Shown here: in pieces, positions 46,989 to 62,111 of the stretch
Position numbering within the stretch: the stretch's first letter is position 1
How the letters are laid out: the number at the start of each line of letters is the position of its first letter
Origin: Eucalyptus grandis
Lineage: Eukaryota > Streptophyta > Magnoliopsida > Myrtales > Myrtaceae
Length of the DNA: 64,000 nucleotides
Assembly (NCBI RefSeq): GCF_016545825.1
Contig: NC_052616.1
Span: 55,435,623-55,499,622, forward strand
Direction of reading: 5' to 3'
The notes under the pieces: generated by a model
What the model saw: only the letters and a program-made list of their open reading frames with translations
Databases searched by the model: none
What the model was told of the DNA's origin: nothing
Program-made: the position numbers and the translations under genes

Positions 46989-47504
46989 GTGGAAAGAGCA
47001 ATTCAACGAAGACTGTGATCATTGCAGTCGCGACAAGTGCTTCTGTGGTCCTTGTTATCGGCGTTGTCATAATCCTGATGATGAAAAGGAAGAAGAAGCA
47101 GCCCAGACAAAGAGTTGAAGGTGAGTCTGTCTTTTGGCATTGGAACAGCTACTGTCCATGAGGTTTAAAGGATCATGAAAATAATGAAGTTGACTATTTA
47201 CTATGCTTTTCTACCAGCACGATATTGACAATTAGGCCAACATTTTCCAAACAAATTGGGTTGAGAATTCCAGAACATGGAATTGATATTTCGAACTTTA
47301 CATTCATGCGCACCGCTTGGACATGTCAATTACACATTTCTCATTGACTGTAGTTAGCATAAACTGATTGAGCAGGCCAAAATAGGAAGTTGATAGTTAT
47401 CCCTTCAGGTGCAACTCTATATACTAAAAGTTTGACAAGCTTTTATTATAAACACTATGATAAAGACATTCATGCTCTGAATGACTTCATATTTCTCTTT
47501 CTAG

Positions 47505-48989
<1,485 letters not shown>

Positions 48990-49262
48990 CCTTAACAAAC
49001 GGTAGATAGTCATAGTGTGCCCTAAGCGTTAATTTGTGTGTTTGTAATGGTTTTCAAATTATCAAAATTACATTCTCATGATTTAATTATTCCTAGCAAT
49101 TACTGTTTTTGTGTAGTGCTTAAGTGACATAATGAGCCAGATTTTACGCATCAAACTAAGTGCATTTTCCAATTTAGTCATAGGCGTGCCATCTACATGT
49201 ATGTCCATGCTAGTTAGGAATTGCTATTTTAAGATATAGCTCAAAACATTTAAATTGGCTAA
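48990..49262 (+). other. CRK-B 3' flank
   Basis: It shares 'gtttgtaatggttttcaaattatcaaaattaca' and 'gtgcttaagtgacataatgagccagattttacgcatcaaact' with the CRK-C flank at 57330-57560. It ends with taa (49260-49262), the target of the next element. Confidence 0.7.
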
Positions 49263-50059
49263 GGGGCTGTTTGGTTCAGCTTTCCCAAGGGGCTTTGGGC
49301 TCCCAAAGCCCCTTGGGGAAAATATTTTGTGTTTGGCATGTGTTTTTAAATGCCCATTTGCCCAATGTCAGCATCCCCAATGCTGAAAGTCCAATGCTGG
49401 GTTGGGGCTGCTTTGAGCATTCCCATTATGGAGATGCAATTCCGAGTCACTGTTCATCGCCTTCTTCACCGCCCATCTTCTTCGCCGTTCGTCTTCTTCT
49501 TCGCGGTGGGCGACGCTTGGCCGTTAGAGGGCCAGATCTGGCCGCCGGGCTCAGCCGAGGTGGCCTAAGGTCTGGCGACCTCGGGCGTCACTTGGGTCAC
49601 GCGACCCAGGCATCGCCGCTGAGGTCGAGCGACCCGGGCGAGGTCGCTGAGGCAGCGCGACCTCGGGTGGCGGCGCTGGGTCACTCGACCTCGGGCGGCG
49701 TCGCCGAGGTCGCGCGGCCTCAAGCGTCGCGCCGAGGTCGGCGACCCGGGTGGCGTCGCTGAGACCGCGCGACCCGGGCGACGCCGCTGGTCGCGGGGCC
49801 TCGGGCATCGCCGGTCGCGCGATCGAGCGACGCTCGCTGAGGTCGCACGGCCTCGGGCGGCGTCGCTGGGTCGCGCGACAAAGGCGTCGCCCGGGTCGCG
49901 CGACCCGGGCGTCGCCCCCGAGGTTGCCGACCTCGGGCGAGCTACCTCCCCGCCATCGCCACCACCACCGCTTCACCACCACCACCACCAGCGCCACCGC
50001 CACCGGCGCCACCGCCTCCGGCCGCTCCCCACGATCACGCGGCTCCATCTCCTCCTCCA

Positions 50060-50091
<32 letters not shown>

Positions 50092-50214
50092 CACCTGAAA
50101 ATTACTTTGCAAAATATACACTTCCAAACACGTTTTCATTCCGAGAATGCCCATTTACTCAAGGATACTTGGGAAATGACTTTGCATTTCCCCAAAATTG
50201 AACCAAACAGGCCC
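49263..50214. mobile_element. PIF/Harbinger-like non-autonomous DNA element with internal GC-rich satellite
   Basis: Terminal inverted repeats are GGGGCTGTTTGGTTCAGC at the left and, on the other strand at the right, GGGCCTGTTTGGTTCAAT. They are flanked by taa (49260-49262) and taa (50215-50217). A 3-bp TAA/TTA duplication with GGCCTGTTTGG-type ends is typical of Tourist/Harbinger MITEs. At 952 bp it is long for a MITE and has no transposase. The interior 49550-49930 is a GC-rich repeat array. Confidence 0.8.
49550..49930. repeat. GC-rich palindromic tandem repeat inside the Harbinger-like element
   Basis: Variants of 'ggtcgcgcgacc' and 'cgacctcgggcg(g)cgtcgc' recur about every 25-40 bases, roughly ten times. 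Each contains a short palindrome around gcgcgc. The long arginine/alanine/proline frames on both strands result from this array and are not genes. Confidence 0.85.
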
Positions 50215-50217
50215 TAA

Positions 50218-50965
50218 GAGTCGAACCTAAAATCACGAGTTTCTCAAGACACAAATTTCCAATTATTTTACTAGTTTAGATTCTCCTAGAGTTAGAGCAA
50301 TTGCTCAAACAATGATTGTTCATGAGACTTGAGAAGGATCTATGACTACTTTGAACAAGACAACTATGTGAACTCACCAATTAAATCAAATAATAATGAA
50401 CATGAGTTGTGGACACCTAAAAATGATCAGGTCTTCTAAATTGACATGACACTGATACAAAAATCGATATTGAGTGATTCTACCAACGACAAGTCATTGG
50501 TAGCAAAAACGCTTGTTAATGGCCAACACAATCAATAAACATACTACAATTATCGACATATGATAACGATTGGTCGACGTTTGACACTTAGATAAATTTA
50601 AATAATTCTAAAGACGATAAAGATGCCGATTAGCAGTTAGATCAAGTTACACTTGAGAAGTCTTAACAGCTTGTAGAGAATGTTGATATGCAATTATGGA
50701 GAGTGATCATGGAGTCTAAACTTATGGAGATGCATTTGAGTCCAATGACAACAGAAGAGTTACAACTGCTTATAGATAAGTTTGATGTGTTATCACGAAT
50801 TGTGATCATAGAGCTTAAAATCATGGACATGCAGTTGTAACCTTTAATTTGAATGCTAACCACTTGGATATTGTTACATTTTGTAATACTTTATATGAGC
50901 CGTGTTGAATCATTGTAGAGGAGGACACAATCAACCACACAAACTATGTATCTTTTCCCCATGTA
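50218..50965. repeat. Paralogous flank block (copy downstream of CRK-B)
   Basis: It matches 61252-62000 phrase by phrase, for example 'aatcgatatt(g/a)agtgatt', 'atcgacatatgataa' and 'gaggacacaatcaaccacacaaactatg'. It is part of the tandemly duplicated unit and no gene is visible. Confidence 0.75.
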
Positions 50966-53215
50966 AAACTTTCTAAGCAGCTTCTCTGCCATGTATGATA
51001 AATTGTTGGATTACATATAGCAGTACCTTAATCGGAAACTTTTATCATCAGTGGTTAATAGCCAATTGGAAAATCGAAATTCGGGGTCAATGTTCTACTT
51101 AAGGTGTTCAAAAGACGACTAATCCATTCAATAACAGTTATTCAATTCGCAAGACCTTTCTTTTCATTTCTTTTTTTCTTACCGTGTTGACTTATTACTC
51201 AAGAAACTTTGATGTCGTCCTTGGTTTACCTTATCATATTCTCTCACTCCAATTAGCACTGCTCACTAGGCTTCTTTTTTCTTGATCAGTCTGTCCAAGT
51301 TAGAAATGATTTCTCCTTTTAAACTGTACAGTTCCAATTTAGAATATTATTTAAATTTTAAATATTATCCGAAATTCCATATATGTGAATTTTTGTGTCG
51401 ATAAGTACATATTATTAGAATTTCAGATGTTTGGGATGAAAATAGACATCAATAAGATTTAGATTAAATAAAAGATAAAGCTATCGGTTATTAAAATTGA
51501 AAGTCACATGTTATAATAAAATTCTGAAAAGGAAACGCAGCACATAGTTCGAGCTCGTCACGGGGCCATAAGAATGCGTGTTGGAAAAGATCAACTTCGA
51601 AGATTCTATCGTTCCCACTCTTGTCATTGTCCGTTTCTACTCCAATCTTTATCATTCCTTACATGATAATATAAAATATAGTCTGCGAACTTCCTAGCAA
51701 TTGCTTAAAGTCAATATGGAATCATAGTGGCCTGGACTTGAGACCAAGACAAACGTGTTATCACGTAAGTCAAGATCAACGATATATAAGTGGGCACGAG
51801 GATTAATATATATATATATATATATAACAGTTTGAGAGGAGCGGAAAAGTCGGTATTCAATGGAACGGACCAGTTCGCGTAATTGAATATTTCGCATGAT
51901 TTTATGTGCAAGTCTTTTAAGCTATATAGCATTTAAAATGCTACCGTGATGAATCAAGCATACAACAAACTTAAAGCATGCGGAATAGTAAAACCCCTAA
52001 ATGTAAATTTGATGTTGATATTGAATGTTGACGTTAACCAAAACGTATGCTTCACTTTAGGAACACCGTTTTGATTCGTTCAAAAGCAAAGTTGAACATA
52101 ATGACGATTATCAAGCGCAAGGGGGAAATATTAAAAAGAGAAGGCTAGTGATAACATCTGTAAAAACGATTTTCAATTGTTGTTTATTGATAAGTGGGAA
52201 TGTTCTCTAGACCCAGTAACGTCTCATTGAGGAAGAATAATGCTAGATGTACTAAAAATCCCCAAAAAAATACTTTACTAAATGGGGAGAAATGTTTTAG
52301 TAAGAAAATATGCTAATCTCGTCCTACTAAAAGAACAAAACCAAGCAGGTGATAATGAAGTATAGTCCATGTCTCTTTTGAAGCAGCATAGGCCATTAAG
52401 GCGAAATTACTCAAATGGTAGAAGAACATTCCACCTGTTTGTGTCATTTGTCCTCGAGGTTCAAGTTGAATCAAAACTCTATTCGTTCCATATTACCAAA
52501 AATCGGGGCTATGTGAGGATGTCCAATTGGAGTTGATATTAGCAATAATGAGAAATTGGTTCTACCATAAGTATGATACATATGCCAACCGATTCAATAT
52601 GACGAACTCCATCCAACGAGTGGAGATGGTGCCGTTATCAAGTAATGCCTAAAAATCTGTATATCATTGCTTCGTGAAAGGAAGAACCTTTTGCTAGCTC
52701 TTTGTCTTCATCTATCAATAAGGTTGAGACATATTTGACAACTCACTATTCAAACTACATTCAAAGAGTTGGCCAAGACAACATCGACATCCTTAAATGA
52801 TCATAACCTTTCTTTGATGGTTGATAACTTACTAAACCCACAAGGTTCATTGAATCATTAATGCCCATGCTAAGTGCTAGCCGAAAGATTGGGAAAGATA
52901 ATAGGAGATCATTGACTGCAAAAAAATATAGAAATGGCTGGTTGAGAGAAAGAATGATCCAAAAAGTTACATTCATCTGTCCTCCATTTGGTTATTCACT
53001 GGTTTTCTCGCAAAGAAAAAAGAGAAGGTTCGATAATTTCATAAGTACCAAAATTCAAGCCGCCACAGGCCCCACTCCAAATTAGAACATGTGGACAAAT
53101 AGAGATTTCGACGAAGCAGCCTGCGTAGGAGCTACACAAGCTATATATTCATACATTATTAGCCTATCGACACCATAAAAGAAAGACCCCAAAAACCCGA
53201 AAAAATCTAAGAAGA
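50966..53215 (+). promoter_or_regulatory. CRK-C upstream region
   Basis: 50966-52210 is paralogous to 35636-36790 upstream of CRK-B and shares blocks with 15950-16265 upstream of CRK-A. 52211-52950 is unique. 52975-53060 again matches the CRK-B proximal region. A TATA-like tatatatt lies at 53142-53149, about 70 bases before the ATG. A short (AT)n tract lies at about 51809-51826. The open frames in the interval are not supported. Confidence 0.6.
52400..52480 (+). other. Possible tRNA-like relic or SINE head
   Basis: 'ctcaaatggtagaagaac' resembles a tRNA A-box/D-arm and 'ctcgaggttcaagttgaatc' resembles a B-box/T-arm, about 45 bases apart. Acceptor stem pairing is not evident and no poly-A tail was found. 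Weakly supported. Confidence 0.25.
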
Positions 53216-54023
53216 ATGGATCCTCCCAAACTCCCTCTCTTGCTTCTTCTCACATTTGCTTCCGCCACTAACGCCCAATTTTTCTTACAGCCCTACTGTG
53301 GTTCGACTGGCAACGTCAGCGCCGACAGCACCTACCAAACCACCCTCGCCGCCCTCCTCTCCTCCATCTCCTCCGCCAACTCCTTGCCCCTCACCGACGG
53401 CTTCTTAACCGCCTCCTCCCTCATCTTCGGCCCCGTCGACAGCGCCTCCCAGACTATCTATGTCATCGGCTCCTGCCGCGGCGACCTCACCGCCGAGAGC
53501 TGCCGCACCTGCCTTGGGGGCTCAGCCTCCAACATTCGCCTCCTCTGCCCCCTCCAGAAGGAGGCGGTCCTCTACAGCGCGAACTGCTCTGTCCGTTACT
53601 CCAACACCTCGATGTTGCTCACAGTCAAAACCAAGCCTGACTACCAGCTGTTCAACGTCAACAACGTCACGAGCCCAGACACGTACAACGCTGCGCTGCA
53701 GACGCTGCTGGGCCGTCTGCGGGGTGAGGCAGCGGGCGGCGGCTCGCTGAGGAAGTACGCGACGGGCAACACGTCGGTGGATTTCAACACGATCTACGCG
53801 ATGACACAATGCACGCCGGACTTGACCAACCAGCAATGCATCGACTGCCTGGTGACGGTCATCGGGAGACTTGGGCAGTGCTGTGCTGGGAAGATGGGAG
53901 CGAGGATCATGGCCCCGAGTTGCCAGTTCCGGTACGAGACCAATGATCAGTTCTTCGACCCGGTGGGTGAGCCACTTCCGCCGCCCCCTGCACCGGTGGC
54001 AAATGCGCTGCCTCCGCCACCAG
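53216..54023 (+). CDS. CRK-C exon 1: signal peptide, two DUF26 domains, proline hinge (intact)
   Basis: The signal peptide at residues 1-21 ends near ATNAQF. DUF26-1 has CRGDLTAESCRTC (about residues 87-99) and DUF26-2 has CTPDLTNQQCIDC (about 200-212). N-glycosylation sequons such as NCS, NTS and NVT are present. A PPPPAP hinge follows. The frame is open for about 269 residues and, with intron retention, runs six more residues to a stop at 54041-54043. This is the best-preserved coding exon in the window. It would make a secreted DUF26 protein of about 275 residues if transcribed and not spliced at intron 1. Confidence 0.87.
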
Positions 54024-55402
54024 GTTGGTTGGCTCTTGCTTAAAAGTTAGGTACAAAGCGATTATGTCTGTTTTTCTATAGTTAATTATGCAGGTTCCAT
54101 ACAGATTACACCATTAATCCTTTAAATCAGTTTGAAGTACCTGCTCTATAGATCATGCAATTTATTTACGTTGGATAACTTCTCTCTTGCCAAGAGAAGC
54201 TGTGCGTTGGTCCATTTTTTCGGCAAAAGTAGATGTGGGCTATCAGTAAAGTCAACTATCATGGCCAGTTCATTGAAGCACAACTTATGGCATTCATTGC
54301 TCACAAGCGGTCATATGAGATATTTAAATTGATAATTAAAGTGAGTATAGCTAGGGTAACGAATCATTAGCAGATCTTCCTTACTTCTCATCATTCTGTC
54401 ACCACTATTTGTCAATTAATATAAATGCAAAAAGTGACACAAAAAGAAAAGAAAAGGGTATGAAAATTGCGTAGGCATAATTGAAACATTGGTGACGCGC
54501 ACTTGCAGGAGTCTTAGATTATTACTAGGACTATATAAAGTCCGATGTCAAAGGAAAAGAGAGGCTGAAACGTAGCTTAATTGTGTTTGATCATCCGAAA
54601 AATAAGTTAATCAGGATAAGATTGATTAGCAATATTGAATATTTTAAGAAATTTTGCCGAAATCCCTTTAATAAATGACGTGGCGAATTTTTATTGGGTG
54701 CTGAATTAAATGGGATCCATGCATAAAATGATCAACGACCGACAAAAAAATGGGCAAATCTACTTTATAAGAGGGTTCCAATAAGGTCTCTTATTGCGCG
54801 TAGCATTTCTCGAGTTAATATAAGAAATTTCTCCGTATCTTTTATATCTCTTTTTTTTTTGTCTTGGGCAAAGTACCGAAAATAGACATATATGCACCTC
54901 TATTAGGGTTTTTTAACCCTGATTAATAAAAAAAAGTGTAATTAAGTTATTTTATCCTTTTCATTGGTGGTCCTGATGTATATAGTGGTCCCATATGTGC
55001 ACATGGGGAGCATCCGATAACTCAGCAGAAATCTTTGACCAGAGAGCATTTGCAAACCAGCATTGGTTGTTTTCTGTATGCACTGTCATTACTCTAATTT
55101 CAGTAAGAAATTCATGAAAGTAATAAGCTAGGAGTTGAAAAGCCAACCGATTCTACCAACAACTTTGAATTCTGGAGAATAATGTGATAATTTTCAAGTG
55201 TTAATAATCTCTATTAGACAAAACTTGGTAAGACGACAAAATCCAGAAATCCAAATAACTTCCCCTCGAGTTATCAAAGAATGGTGCGATGTAAATTTAA
55301 CAAGCGTTTCGTTTCCGCGTTCAGAGCGGCCCTTTAGTGATTTCTCCAGTGTATTTCTCAGTGAGCAATGATCGTAAACATAATATGCCTTTGCTCTTGC
55401 AG
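54024..55402 (+). other. CRK-C intron 1
   Basis: It begins gttggt and ends cttgcag. It is paralogous to CRK-B intron 1 over most of its length. No gene or mobile element is recognised inside. Confidence 0.7.
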
Positions 55403-55818
55403 GTGGAAAGAGCAAGTCGAATAGGACTGTGATCATTGTGGTCGTCACAAGTGTTTCTGCGGTTTTCCTTGTTGGTGTTATTGTACTTCTGAGAGTGAAA
55501 AGGAAGAAGCAGCCCAGGCAAAGAGTTGAAGGTGAGTCTTTATCTTTTTCGCATTGGAACATCAGCTGTTCATGAGGATTTCAAAACATCGAATTGATTT
55601 TTCGATCTACATGTTCATGTGCCTGCTTGGACATGTCCATGTACACATTTCTCATCGTCTATAGTTAACATTACCTCGTCGAGCAGGCCAAAGGAACCAG
55701 TTGATTATCTATGCGTGCAGGTGCAATTATGTGTACTAAAAGTTTGTGAACTCTCATTATGAAAACTATGGAAAGACAATTATTCTCGCTCTGAATGACC
55801 ATATTTTTCTCTTTCTAG

Positions 55819-57297
<1,479 letters not shown>

Positions 57298-57567
57298 CAT
57301 TGACAAATGAGAGATCATTATGCCCTACGTGTTAATTTATGTGTTTGTCATGGTTTTCGTATCATCAAAATTACATTCTTGTGATTTAATTCTTCCGAGC
57401 AAATACCCTTTTTTTGTAGTGCTTAAGCGATATATGGAGCCAGATTTTATGTATCAAACTGAGTGTATTTTCCAATTTTGTCAAAGGCACGCCATCTACA
57501 TGTATGTCATGCTAGAGATCCGTGAGGAATTGCCATCTGAAGAAATAGCTTAAAGCAGTTAAACTGG
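57298..57567 (+). other. CRK-C 3' flank
   Basis: It matches 48990-49262 and the repeats at 881-1340. The last five bases actgg (57563-57567) are the left target duplication of the following solo LTR. Confidence 0.7.
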
Positions 57568-59997
57568 TGTCGCAACCTAAATTTCAGGTGCACCACCTAA
57601 AACTAGGTTAATGGACTACTAAGTCTTTAAACTTAGCTCGGGCTCTCCCAAGCCCATACCAATTCGCAACTTATTGTTCAAATATTTAACATACAAAAGA
57701 TTATTATCTAGGAGTCGCCACTAATCGGTTTACGGTAGGTCGATTAGACACCTAAGTAAAATAATGGGAGAATTATTTTACTCCTACGAATCAGAGATTA
57801 AGGGTACGGGGACTTGGTTACACTAGATTTCTCTAATACTCTTTTGGTACCATTTCTTTTTAATTTTCAAAAAAAAAAAATTTGCAGGCAGCTAATTTAT
57901 TTTAACTTAAATTACTATGATGCAAAGATGCTCAAACATTCAATAAATAAATTGCATCGCACAAAGCAAACAATTTTTTTTTTTTTTTTTTTTTTTTTTT
58001 GGGTTTTCTTGAATATTAGAATTCTTTTATAAAAATGCATTTTTAACTAAATGACTTAATCTTATTAATATGCAAATTCTAATTAAATGGGTCTATTATG
58101 CAAACTAGTTATTATGCACCTCATGACCTAACTTCACTAATGAACAAATTATGATTAAATGATCCTATTGTGTGAACTAGTTAACATGCACCTAGTATTT
58201 TTGTATTTTTTATTGAAATTCAGAATTAATAAAAACCTTAATTAAACTATCTAAAAGGGATCATTTTCTAATTTATTCTAGGGATTAATTTGACTTAAAC
58301 CCTATCCTATCTTAGAAAACCATTTTTGAAAAATAAGATAATTAAAATGTGCGAGCATTATCTAAAAATTTAATTTAGGTCCAACCCTAACCTATTTCTA
58401 AAAATGCAACCCTAAAAATGTAATCCTAAGAAAATTATAATTTACTAAACCTACATGTCTGATTTACTAAACTTATATGCTCATGCAAGATTTTGATTTT
58501 TTTTTTTCTGATTTTTTTTAGTTTTTTTAAAAGATCAGTAATTATTAGATCAATATTAAATCTAAACTATCAACAAAATAAAGGATTAAAATAATCGAAA
58601 AAAATAACCTGTTGTCTCACAAGTCAAATTAACGATTATCCTAACCCTAATTATCACGACAAAAAGAATTCAAAATAATTAAAAATCTGATCAAAATCTT
58701 ACGGATCAAACTAATAATTATAATGATTTAACCATTAAAATTCTACAAAGCCCAAAAATTAATATAATTAAAAAAAATAATCCGATGTCTCTCGGATTAA
58801 ATTAATAATTACAATAATTCCGAACAAAATCCCTATGGATAATGCCTACAAAATTCATAAAAATGAAAATCACCTTGTAGTAATAACGAAACTTTAAAAA
58901 AATAATAAAATAACATAAAATAAACTAAACTACCTAAAGGGGAGGACTTGCAGCAGCCTTGGCAGGAGTAGGCACGGACAAACGAGGACAATTGGCGGAA
59001 CTAGGCATGGGACTCGAGCAGCAGCGATGCGTCAGATCGGGCGGCACTCAAGCACGGTGGCGAGCTACTGAGGCGTCGACACCAGGCTAAGGTGCGAGCG
59101 TCGCTGAACTCGGGCGCGAGCGTCGCTGAGGGCAGGACGGCGACCTGCAAAGGGAACACAGAACAGAAGCAGCGACGGGGGAGTTGGGCGCGGGCTATTG
59201 GGAGGCGCTCGCGCTACGACCAACGGCGACGAACGGTGAAGGAGGCGTCGACGGCTGGCGACCAGAGAAGAGCGACGCTCGGGCAGCAGGCGAAGAGGGA
59301 GTCGGGTGCTAGTGCAATGGCGGGTGCCGCTCGAGCAGCGGCGTTGGTGGTCGGCGTCGGGCACCGGGCGCGGCGAGTCTCGGGTAAAGCTGCAGATCGG
59401 AGATGTTGCAGCGAGGAGGGCCCGATGACGGATTTTGGCGACGAGAGTCGCTGCAGCTAGTCATAGATGGAGCCGCTACAAGGGCATCGGTTCGAAAGGG
59501 GCTGCAACGGGCGAAAAAAAGGCACGGCGGGGCGGCGGTGCGAGCTCGCGGGTGAAGGCGCGGCTGCTGCGGGTGTCGTGCTACGGTGGTTCAGCGAAGG
59601 GCCGAGTGCTGCAGGGGCGTCGCGGAGCGCACGAGCGCGGCATGGAAGTGATGAGCAGCAGCAGCGGGGGAAGCTCCTGGAGAAGACGAACAGTAACGCT
59701 ATTTTTTTTCTTTCTCTTTCTCTCTACTCACGTTGGGATAAGTACACTAATGGTGCCATAAGTTGTGTACGGCGCTCACTTTGGTGCCAAAAATTTCCGT
59801 CGGATCACTTAAGTGCCAAAAAATTTGAAAACGCTCACTTTGGTGCCAACGCCGATCTGAACGCCAAAATCTGACGTGGCCTTTTTTTATTAATTTCTTA
59901 TACTGATGTGGCTCGCCGGAAAGTCCAGTCAACAAGTAAACCACCAAACGACGTCGTTTGGTGTCTTAAACCCCAAATCGAAACCCTAAATCCCCAT

Positions 59998-60000
<3 letters not shown>

Positions 60001-60058
<58 letters not shown>
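60001..60058. repeat. (GA)n microsatellite
   Basis: About 28 uninterrupted GA units lie directly before the first of three ATG-containing repeats in the TIR element. Confidence 0.95.
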
Positions 60059-60166
60059 CCATGGCGGCGGTGTTGTCTTCTTCCCGAAGAACAACACCAG
60101 CGCAGAGAGAAGCCATGGCAGCATCATCTTCTTCTCCGAAGAACAACACCAACAGAGAGAGAAGCC

Positions 60167-60556
60167 ATGGCGGCAGCGTCTTCTTCCTCGAAGAACAACA
60201 CCAGCACCAGCCACTCTTTGAACAGAGCCCAATCCACCATCTCCATATGCACCTTCCTTGTTTCCCTCGCACTCCTCGTCTTCTCTCTCTCTCTGCACCT
60301 TCATCCCCCTTCTTCCTCCTTCTCCTCTGCCCTCGCCTCCTATTTTCCCATCAGTTCTTGGCTGAGCGATGGTGGCCGAGCACAGTGGTCAAGCGACGGT
60401 GGCCGAGCACGGTGGCCAAGCGACGGTGGCCGAGCAAGCTTGGTCAGCGAGGATGAACAAAAAAAAACCCTAATTTTAATCACAAATGAGCTATACAGCG
60501 TCGTTTTCCTAAGCCATCCACATAGGATGGAAAAACAGCGTCGTTTTCTTAAGTAG
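60167..60556 (+). pseudogene. Captured 5' gene fragment inside the TIR element (type II membrane anchor-like)
   Basis: From ATG 60167 the frame reads MAAASSSSKNNTSTSHSLNR, then a hydrophobic stretch (ISICTFLVSLALLVFSLSLHL) and a serine/proline-rich stalk. This looks like the N-terminus of a Golgi type II membrane protein. After about 65 residues it turns into a repeat of 'cgatggtggccgagcac' and loses gene character. The segment 60058-60200 contains three imperfect copies of 'gagaagccatggc...tcttcttc..cgaagaacaac'. The source gene is not identified. Confidence 0.4.
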
Positions 60557-61251
60557 GAAAGAAAACGACGTCGTTTAAAGAGTTTATCGATTTTTTTTAA
60601 ATATAAAGTCACGTAATCATTTTGACCGGAATTTCTCACCGGTGGCACCAAAGTGATCGTTTTTCTCGATTTGGCACTTAAGTGATCCGGTGGAAACTTT
60701 TGGCACCAAAGTTAGCGCCGTACACAACTTATGGCACCATTAGTGTACTTATCCCGCTCACGTCCTCTTCTGCTAACTTTCCCTTTTCTCTGCAGTTTGT
60801 AGGAAAAGAAAAGAGAAAAGCTCTCTTTTGACTAAAGATGGACAATGGAGAAAGCCCCTTTTTTTAACTTTCTCCTGCACCCTTTTCGCGAATTCTCTAT
60901 CAATTTCTCGCACTAATTTTTTTCAAATTTTTCTGGTCCTCCCCCCTGTCATGAAAAATGAGCCTCTCTTTTATAGTGATTCAAAACGGTATCTTTACAT
61001 GGCATTTCCCAAGTTACCATTTCTTGTCACATTAAATCAAATCTGTATGATTTGGCAATCAGCTCCATTCCTGCCCATTTTTCACTTGATTTCAAAATTG
61101 TTGCTGCATTTAACAAAATCCGGACATCCATCAGAATTCCATATTTCTTTGCATAATTCAATCAAATCAATTTCTCCCATTTTCATTTTTTTTTCTTTTT
61201 ATTTGTTCAAAATGCAATTTTATTTTTCCAAAATTAGGTGTCAACAACTGG

Positions 61252-62000
61252 GTAAGACTAGAACCTAAAATCCCGAGTTTCTCAAGACACAAGTTTCTAG
61301 TTATTTTACCAGTTTAAGGTCCTCCTATGGCAAGAGCAATTGCTCAGACATGGATTGTTCATGAGACCTTCAAAAGGACCCTATCTCCACTTTGAAAAAG
61401 ACAACTACATGAACTCACCAATTAAATCAAATAAAAGTGATCATTAGTTGTTGCGACCAAAAAATGACCGAGTCTTCTAAGTGGACATGACATCAATACA
61501 AAAATCGATATTAAGTGATTATACCATCCATAAGTCATTGAAATGCTTGTTGATCGCCAAGATAATCGATGAACATAGTACAATTATCGACATATGATAA
61601 TGACTAATCAATGATTGATACTTAGATAAATTTAGATAAATGTTAAAGTCAAAAACCAAAGACAATAAAGATGTCGATTAAGGGTTAGATCAAGTGACAA
61701 TTGAGAAGTCATAATGGCTTGTAGAGAAGGTCCACGTGCAGTGAGGGAGAGCAATCATGGAGTCTAAACTATGGAAATGCAATTGAGTCCAATCAAAAAT
61801 GAAGAGTTGTAGCTACTTATAGATAAGTTTGACATGCAATCATGGATTATGGTCATAGAGCCTAAAATCGTGGAGATACAATTGTAATCTTTAATGTGAA
61901 AATTAACCACTTAGATAGGGTGACATTTTGTAATACACTATATGAGCCACATTGAATCATTCAAAGGAGGACACAATCAACCACACAAACTATGCATCTT
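61252..62000. repeat. Paralogous flank block (copy downstream of CRK-C)
   Basis: It matches 50218-50965 over its whole length with many substitutions. It is the right-hand end of the third duplicated unit visible in the window. Confidence 0.75.
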
Positions 62001-62111
62001 TTAGCTTATCCATTTATTTTTCAGTTCCAAAATTTACTTTCTTCTAAAGTAATTAGTCGTAGATCTTGGTTACACCTTCTACTTCCTGTGCCAAAGAACC
62101 CAATTCAATGA
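62001..62111. other. Short unassigned sequence before the last LTR
   Basis: No feature is recognised here. Confidence 0.4.

Larger units (their letters stand above)
59734..60756. mobile_element. TIR DNA element nested in the solo LTR, with captured gene-like segment
   Basis: Inverted repeats of about 100 bases start GGGATAAGTACACTAATGGT at the left and appear complemented at the right. Both then carry 'cactttggtgcca' and 'cacttaagtgcca' phrases. The 7-bp sequence ctcacgt lies on both sides (59727-59733 and 60757-60763). The duplication size plus long TIRs suggests a Mutator-like or similar family, but the superfamily is uncertain. The interior holds a (GA)n run, a threefold repeat around ATG codons, and a membrane-anchor-like open frame. 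The palindrome aacgacgtcgtt occurs near both inner ends (about 59947 and 60562). Confidence 0.8.
57568..61246 (-). mobile_element. Solo LTR of the same Ty3/gypsy family, minus orientation, carrying a nested element
   Basis: The element reads TGTCGCAACC... to ...GGTGTCAACA and is flanked by identical actgg (57563-57567 and 61247-61251). Total length is 3679 bp. Without the nested element and its duplication it is about 2.65 kb, close to the 2.77 kb of the copy at 10978-13749. A GC-rich block lies at 58940-59690. No gag or pol. A T-rich tract and 'cctaaatttcag...aatggactactaagtc' at the left end match the sibling. Confidence 0.88.

Noticed and set aside
49551..50217. Open frames of 155-169 codons on both strands
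   Set aside because: They are a by-product of the GC-rich repeat inside the Harbinger-like element.
59065..59874. Overlapping frames in the GC-rich part of the last solo LTR
   Set aside because: Same situation as the sibling LTR at 12290-13270. They are not shared as protein between the two copies as far as I can see.
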